NCBI RefSeq assembly: GCF_014898055.3
Contig: NW_023604861.1
Coordinates: 79,642,399-79,706,398 of the forward strand
Source of the DNA: Talpa occidentalis
Lineage: Eukaryota > Chordata > Mammalia > Eulipotyphla > Talpidae
Direction: 5' to 3'
Length of the DNA stretch: 64,000 bases
The position numbers and the translations under genes are program-made. Positions 57,988 to 64,000 of this stretch are shown in pieces. The notes below the pieces were generated by a model. That model did no database searches. It saw only the letters and a list, made by a program, of their open reading frames with translations, and had not been told where the DNA came from. The first letter of the stretch is position 1; every line of letters begins with the position of its first letter.

Positions 57988-58118
57988 TTTATTTATTTAT
58001 TTATTTATTTATTTTTTTGTGGGACCCTCGCCGGCAGCCGGGGAACAAACCGGCGCTGCAGAGGCTGTGGGCAGCCTTGCAGCCCAGTGCTCAACCACTG
58101 CGCCACCAGGGGAGGCCC
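57988..58118 (-). mobile_element. internally deleted tRNA-derived SINE (head plus tail only)
   Basis: On the minus strand: intact head from GGGGCCTCCCCTGGTGGCGC through the B-box region to CGAGGGTCCCAC, then directly A7 and (TAAA)7. The roughly 150-base non-tRNA body is missing. Possible diverged target-site duplication ATTTTTT.A.TC at about 57,971 and 58,119. Confidence 0.85.
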
Positions 58119-58119
58119 C

Positions 58120-59480
58120 ATTTTTTAATTCTTTTATAGAAAAAAAAGTGCTCTTTAAAGATAACAAAAGGTCTGAAATGTATAAGTTCCCTTAAGAGAA
58201 TCAAAAATAAACTCTTATGCCAGCATACAGTTCGCTTTTTAAAATGGCCATTATTTTAGTTATACCTGAACTGTGGTCCTAATAATTAATAATCCTACAT
58301 GTTTTCATGGCATTAATTCAGAATATGATGAACTGGGTAAGTTAGGCAATAATTTTAATTAAACCCACTTTGGATTTTGACAAAGAATTCAAACTTTTCA
58401 ACTGTGGTTTGTAACTGAACAAGCAACTGATAAAAAGAGTAATCATCTCAACTTTTTCAACTTGCTGAAATCATTCAAAACAGAGTAGCTCAGGATTGTT
58501 TCATCTGTAAGTTCTAAAACACCATGTGCTGTAGGATACTTTAATTATTGATTTCAGTTCTCAATGTTCTAGATTTTCTTAGCCATCCTTTATGCGTTTG
58601 TTTTCAAAATTCATAAAATTGTTCATCATAGTATTTTATCAAGAAATTATTTGATTTATTTTACTTGGTCTACAATTTCATGAAACACCATTAAATCCAA
58701 TTTAAGTTGATATTAATGTTCAAATGGTATACTTTTAACAATTTGGAAACCAGAGCTGTATTTTCTTTAGATGGCTTATTCTAGACAAGGTTATTGTTGG
58801 TCTAAAATAACATAACATCTTTTGGTTTCCAAATCCATTATTTTCAGCAAAATCCTTTGCTTTTGCATAGTTGAAAAACAAAAGATAAACATTCCCTATG
58901 AGGCACTGGAAGGTAAAGCAATTAATGTGAATTTGATAAAACATAATGTACTGGACTGACAGTAAAAAGGCTATGCTTGTTTGATTGTTGACTAGTTTTG
59001 TCTTTAAATAATGGTCGTCTTTTGCCATTTAATGTATATTTGCTCGCAATAAACATAATTTATGAATATTTTAACACATGTGTACTCAGTGGGGTGGATT
59101 ATCATACTGATATAAATAGAATTAATGAGCAGTCAACCTGCCACATGTCATGACATATGACAGGGCAGCCAGAGCATAGAGACAATTTTTGTAGTTTCAT
59201 AGTAAAGCTTTTCTCTTAGTTCAACTTTTTAAAAATCACTAATAGTCTTCATCTGTCCTTTATCTGGGAGTATAGTTTACCAATGATGAAACAGGATTCA
59301 GGTTTTACTATAAGAATTTACTTTTTGACATTCACAAAACTATTTTCTTGCTCTCATTAAAATTAAATAAGCATATTTGAACAAGCAAACCCTGTCTGGC
59401 CAAATTTCAGGTCATAGATAGACACACATTTTACATATTTCTGCCGGAAAAAAAAAAAACCCGATATTTTGTTTCTCTAA
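58120..59480. other. unique AT-rich sequence, no gene seen
   Basis: Short minus frame at 58,735-59,028 has no domain. Confidence 0.45.
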
Positions 59481-59484
59481 CTTT

Positions 59485-59580
59485 TTTTTAGTTTTTAAAA
59501 TTTTTATTTCTGAAGTAACACTGGTTTACAATACTGTATGATTCAGGGTAATAGGTTATATTCCTTTCTTCTCATTTTTT
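59485..59580 (-). mobile_element. short LINE-1 3' tail, antisense
   Basis: T-rich start, TTTCTGAAGTAACACTGGTT, TACAATACTGTATGATTCAGGG. Same type as the tails at 8,245 and 36,655. Confidence 0.6.
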
Positions 59581-62500
59581 GGCAATATCATGATTATGGC
59601 CAGTCACTGCTACCATGTCCTTACAGGAACAAAAATGTTCTAAATTGTAAAACAAATCCAATGAGCATATTGTCTGGACAAAATAATCCTGAAGAAAACA
59701 CCTTAGCCAGTTTTTTGCTTTCCCTACACACAAAACAACAATCTGTTAAGCATGCCTAATAAGGCCTTTTTTAAGGGATGAATCCAGTGGTATAAAAGTC
59801 ACCTCTTCAAACAATAGTTTCAGGGGTGGACACAGGCATGCAAAATCTGCACTTTAGCCACACTTCTTCTGACAAAGAATTGTTTTTGTGTGGAAGTAAA
59901 CTAAAATTTATCAGTAACCTTTATTTTATTACTTTTATAACTTGATTATGGGCAAAAATGTGAAAAATTAAACTAGCACATGGACTACATTGTTGGAATG
60001 ATCTGGAAGGAGGAAAGCCTTGCCAAAGATATTATATTATGACTTTTCAAAAATACAGATGGCAGGGTGATAGCCTTTATTCCTCTTAAGGTTTACTTTC
60101 AAAGGCAATATTCAAAGCAATTGTCACCACCACCCCTCCATTTCCACCTTTGCATTTTGAAAACACTGCCTCTCCAAACCAAGGCTTCGTAGTGAAATGG
60201 GCAAGTCCAGGATGCTTTTGAAAATGAGCGAACACAACAACACACTCCTGGTCATCTCTTAGGAAGGGACCCCAACGTACAGGGCTGGTGGCTGATGAAC
60301 TTTCCTGGAGTGACTCCCTTGGGGAAAGCCAGCTTTTTTCACTGGCAAAGAAAATGGGCACCACCTAGTGCTTTTTCGATGCAAAAGCTGTTTGTGCTGC
60401 TATGGACATAAGTGGGCATGTATTGGGTGGCTGACCTTTACAAAGGAAATAAGAAAGGAATCAGCTAACCTTAACCTCTATGCCCAAGAAAAGAAAGAAA
60501 TGATAATATTAAAAACTGAATTTTGTGTTTCCTTGGGATTATTTCCTTTTTTTCTTTTCAAAATAATCTTGGTCTGTACATGAGAAATAACATTTTTTAG
60601 TCTCCAAGATGTTAATTCCCCATATCTTGTGTTGTTTTCTTTGTTTGTTTGGTTTTTGCCTCTTCATTTCTTCTACAGCTAACTTGCAAGAATTTCTAAG
60701 AATCTTCATTTCACCCAAAATGACAAAGCAAAGCAAGCCACCCCATCCCCCAAAATCTATTCTAACAGGGAGACTGTCTGGAGTTCTTCTAACACAACAA
60801 ATAGCTTTTATGAAAAATGGTTTGTAGCACAAAATCTTTTGCAGTGCAATAAGATCAAGTTAACCCTCTTGCCTCTAGGAAAAAGCCTAGGAAGTTTTAT
60901 CTGATTGGCAAAATGGACCCAGATATGAGTTCAAGGATTGAGTACACTTTGATGAAATTTCACTGCAATGAAGTCTGATTATCTGAATGACTGCTTAAGC
61001 CCTTTAAAAAATAGCTCAGGGAAGCACTAGGGTTTTTTTTTTTATGTTGTTGGCAAAACAGATGGTTCTGTAGGATAATAGTACAATAGCCCTACCATAC
61101 TGTTTACTTTTTCTATTAACACTTTGCTTAGAATTAGTCTTACTGCTAGAGCTTTTAAAAAACAAAAATAATAATAATAACTTCTCTGTTGTTAAAATGT
61201 GATTCATACTACAATAAAATTAGAAACCTTAGCTCAGGCAGGGTGGAGGGTAAGCGGGAAAAATGAGTTACCTGCTACACATAACTAACTACACATAAGC
61301 AGATTAACAAGGGCCTGCTACACATCCAGGAACTAACTCGCTGACCAAACGCATTAGGGATCTGATTATCCCATAAAGTGCACGACAAAATCCAGACAGA
61401 AAACAGACTGTGAAGATGCAGATAAAAATGATTATAATATTCTCAGTGAAGAGCTCAGTGTGTGCTAAGCAACCTCGATATAAGAGAATGAAGAGAGGAA
61501 AGCCCAAGATTCTGGACTTTTGTTTCCTTTGCCTGCAGCAAAATTCTCCTGTTATAAGATAGTGATAACACCACTTAGAGATAGCACTTGGCAATTGTAT
61601 TATGAACTAAGTTAAAAAGTCTAAACCCCTCTCAGATCATTAGCCATTTTATTGCTGCACTTTAGGATATTAGATAAGTGATTTATTTTAAATAAATTTA
61701 AAAATGTATACCAAGGAGGAAAAAAAGGACTTTTCTTTTACAACAAGCAGCAAGGGAAAAATAAAATGAATTGATCTCTTTGGGATTTCACTGACATAAT
61801 ATATACATTTAGGTTTATAACTAAATAGATCTTGTCCTGACAGCTTTGAGATGCAAATGAATTGATTAAACGAAGTCAATGGGTGTGGCCAAGCCTGTGT
61901 TTTTCCAAATATGAACCTACAAGATAATGGAAGAAGGTGGTTATCTTAATGACCTTTTAAGTGAAAAAGGTATAATATTTGCATTCAAGTAGAATTCCAT
62001 AACTCTTAGTATCACCACAATTCCAGTGAGCCTCTCTGGAAAAAACAACTCTTTCCTTCCCCTCCCTCCCAATCTGGCTGCCCTTCCCCCTTCTGCCCGC
62101 TTTCCCTGAATGCTATAGTTCACAGTGAAGCCCTGTGGTAATGACAGCCCTGAAGTGATAATGTACTTTCCTGCCTTCCCGTTAACAGTAGCACTTGATC
62201 CCGCCATGGTGCCAGCTCAGTGGCAGAAGGATGCTCTCGTATTTTCTAGAGGTAAAATGGACCAGTTTGATTTACTGTCTTGACTAGCTCAGCACTTTTC
62301 CTAAGTTGTGGCATAAAAATGGATGTTTTATTAAAGAAGGAGGAGAGGAAAAGCAAAGAAAGAATGGGGGAGGGTGAGAAAGACAGAGGAAGGGATGGAG
62401 AAATAGAAAAATCAGTCTCTTTTTTACTCAACAACGTGTCAGTGAAACCGGGTAACATTCTGTGTTTCTTCTCCTCACTGGAGCATTCCACACTGTAAAT

Positions 62501-64000
62501 AAGGAGTTGGGTGAGTAAAAACAAATAGAAGGAAAAAAAAAAAAAACACACATCCTTTCCCATGGTAATGTAGATTGTGGATAAGCAATGGTCCCTGTGT
62601 GGTAGTATATTCATCCTCTCATCTGCCCTCATCCACCTGATAGGAGGAGCCTGCGCATCTGAGATTGTCCTTGGCATGCTTGGTCGGTGGCATCTGAGCT
62701 CTCAGTCAGCCCAGCTGCTCAGTGCACGGTGGTCCACTGGCCTCATACTCTCATTTTTAATGGATGGCGTGTCATTTTGTTGAGGTAACCAAACTGAAAA
62801 CAATCAATAGCTCTAACCAAATACCTGTTATTTTAAGAAAAAGGCAATAGTTAGTTCTTAGCTGTGAGGCACATGGGGAACACTATTTGTTGTAGTTTAA
62901 ATAAAATTGATTTTCCTCGCTTTGGAACCAGATCACAAAGTGCTCCTGGTGTTTTAAGCTTTGAGGAATTTAAAATACAAAACCAGTTACATCCATTTGT
63001 TTGAAGATGCTTTGTTTGCCAATGTAAGTGCTGCTTTACTCTAGTTTCATAAGTTCAAGTCCACCTGGGGAAGAGAATGAGGGAGGCTTTGGCCAGAGGC
63101 AAGAAAGAAGTGGCATTCTCTGAGTGGCTATTATGTTTCAGGCACAGTCCCATGGTCTTTACTGTATAACAAGCCAACCAGTTAGATATCTTAAGCCAAG
63201 TCTGTCTTGCAATAGATGTCATGTTTTTCCACCATACCAATGTCCAAAACTCACAGTGAAAAATACATTCCATAATATAATCTATTACATTACACACATT
63301 ACTAAAATGCAGCTTTATGAAATAATACCTTGATTCATGCAACTTACTTTGACTTTATTTATCCTTGTCTATTCTAATTCAAGTCCATAAAATTTTGGTT
63401 GCAACTCCACTAAACTGATCTCACATGTTACTATTGCAGCATGACTCACGATTTGGCAAACACCATACTACCCCATGCTGCCCTTCAAAATTTAAAAATT
63501 AACTTGAGGGACCAAAATTGTACTTGAGGGAAACACAAAGAGAGTTCCATCAATATGATTGAAGTTTTCAAGTTTATTATCTGAGAACTGAGATTTATAA
63601 CACATACTCCCTAAAATTCTCATGAAGGTGAGGTATTGGTCTTGCCATCTTTCTACTCTCCCATCTTCCACCAGCTTTCCTCTCACAGAGCAGTACAGTT
63701 CAAGTGTCAATGCCAGATACCACAGTGATGAAACTAAAGCTTTTTTTCTCAGAAGTGAATTAAATGCTTCTTAAATCACAATCAGTAAATTTTCTTTGGC
63801 TAAAAATGAACGATATAATATCTCCTAAACCAGTCACTGGCAAAAGAAATATGATCACCACAATAGGGTTAGGAAAGTTCTAACCCTTCAAACTACAGAT
63901 GAGCTGGCCTGTCGTGAATGAAGCACAGAAGTCAGTGGGCAAGGAAAATGGAGTGTTGGGGAAAAAGTATATACTGAGTAAGCAGTGACTCAGGCAGAGT
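59581..64000. other. repeat-poor 3' part of window, no gene confirmed
   Basis: No SINE or clear LINE in 4.4 kb. Less AT-rich islands at about 60,100-60,430 and 61,990-62,240 could be conserved non-coding elements. A purine tract lies at 62,335-62,412. Short frames on both strands (including an 88-codon minus frame from 62,207 with a good start context and a 143-codon minus frame 62,246-62,677 spanning the purine tract) have no recognisable domains or exon evidence. Confidence 0.5.

Noticed and set aside
62188..62275. First exon with start codon and splice donor near 62,205-62,260
   Set aside because: The frame is short on both strands, matches no family I know, has no CpG island or TATA element nearby, and the donor-like word is a weak match.
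58119..64000. SINE-free right end as a sign of a protected regulatory domain
   Set aside because: A gap of similar or greater length lies between the SINEs at 3.5 and 10.2 kb, so the spacing is not unusual here.
1..64000. CRISPR array, operon, prophage or bacterial defence system
   Set aside because: No spaced direct repeats of the right form, no bacterial coding density and abundant mammalian retroelements.

Overview
This window is nuclear DNA of a placental mammal. It carries LINE-1 3' ends, ancient MIR and L2 copies, hAT-type DNA transposon relics, mammalian-style microsatellites, and about 18 copies of one tRNA-derived SINE with target-site duplications. The SINE has a tRNA-Glu-like head (TCCCTGGTGG at the start, a GGTTCGATCCC B box) and a non-tRNA body ending in a (TAAA)n/A-rich tail. 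I cannot match it by memory to one named family. A bat or another laurasiatherian is my best guess, held weakly.

I found no exon of a functional protein-coding gene, no functional RNA gene and no CpG island. The window reads as intergenic or deep intronic sequence. The small open frames are either SINE or LINE translations or unsupported AT-rich frames. Gene-related items are a decayed RPL17 processed pseudogene (about 54.26-54.63 kb), an mRNA 3' end fused behind a LINE-1 tail (25.77-25.93 kb), and LINE-1 ORF2 C-terminal remnants on the minus strand (about 41.1-43.76 kb).

Layout: 1-14 kb is mostly unique AT-rich sequence with three SINEs, a (CT)20 tract and a short LINE-1 tail. 14-32 kb holds four SINEs, several MIR/L2 copies, a 56-bp inverted copy inserted into an L2 tail, and the LINE-1/mRNA chimera. 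32-38 kb has a large (TTCC)n tract grown from a SINE tail and layered old LINE-1, SINE and MIR insertions. 39.3-41.3 kb is the most unusual part: a SINE cut in two, with its halves in opposite orientations about 1.5 kb apart, and a perfect 234-bp inverted repeat at the breakpoints. This is best read as a small recent inversion with a staggered break. 41-44.7 kb is antisense LINE-1 followed by a hAT relic. 46-54.2 kb is the SINE-richest part, including two copies that share an unusual 3' tag. 54.6-64 kb is relatively repeat-poor and may contain conserved non-coding elements.

I see no evidence of a new multi-gene system. The notable content is a record of genome rearrangement and retrotransposition: the SINE-splitting inversion, the templated inverted insertion and the chimeric retrocopy.
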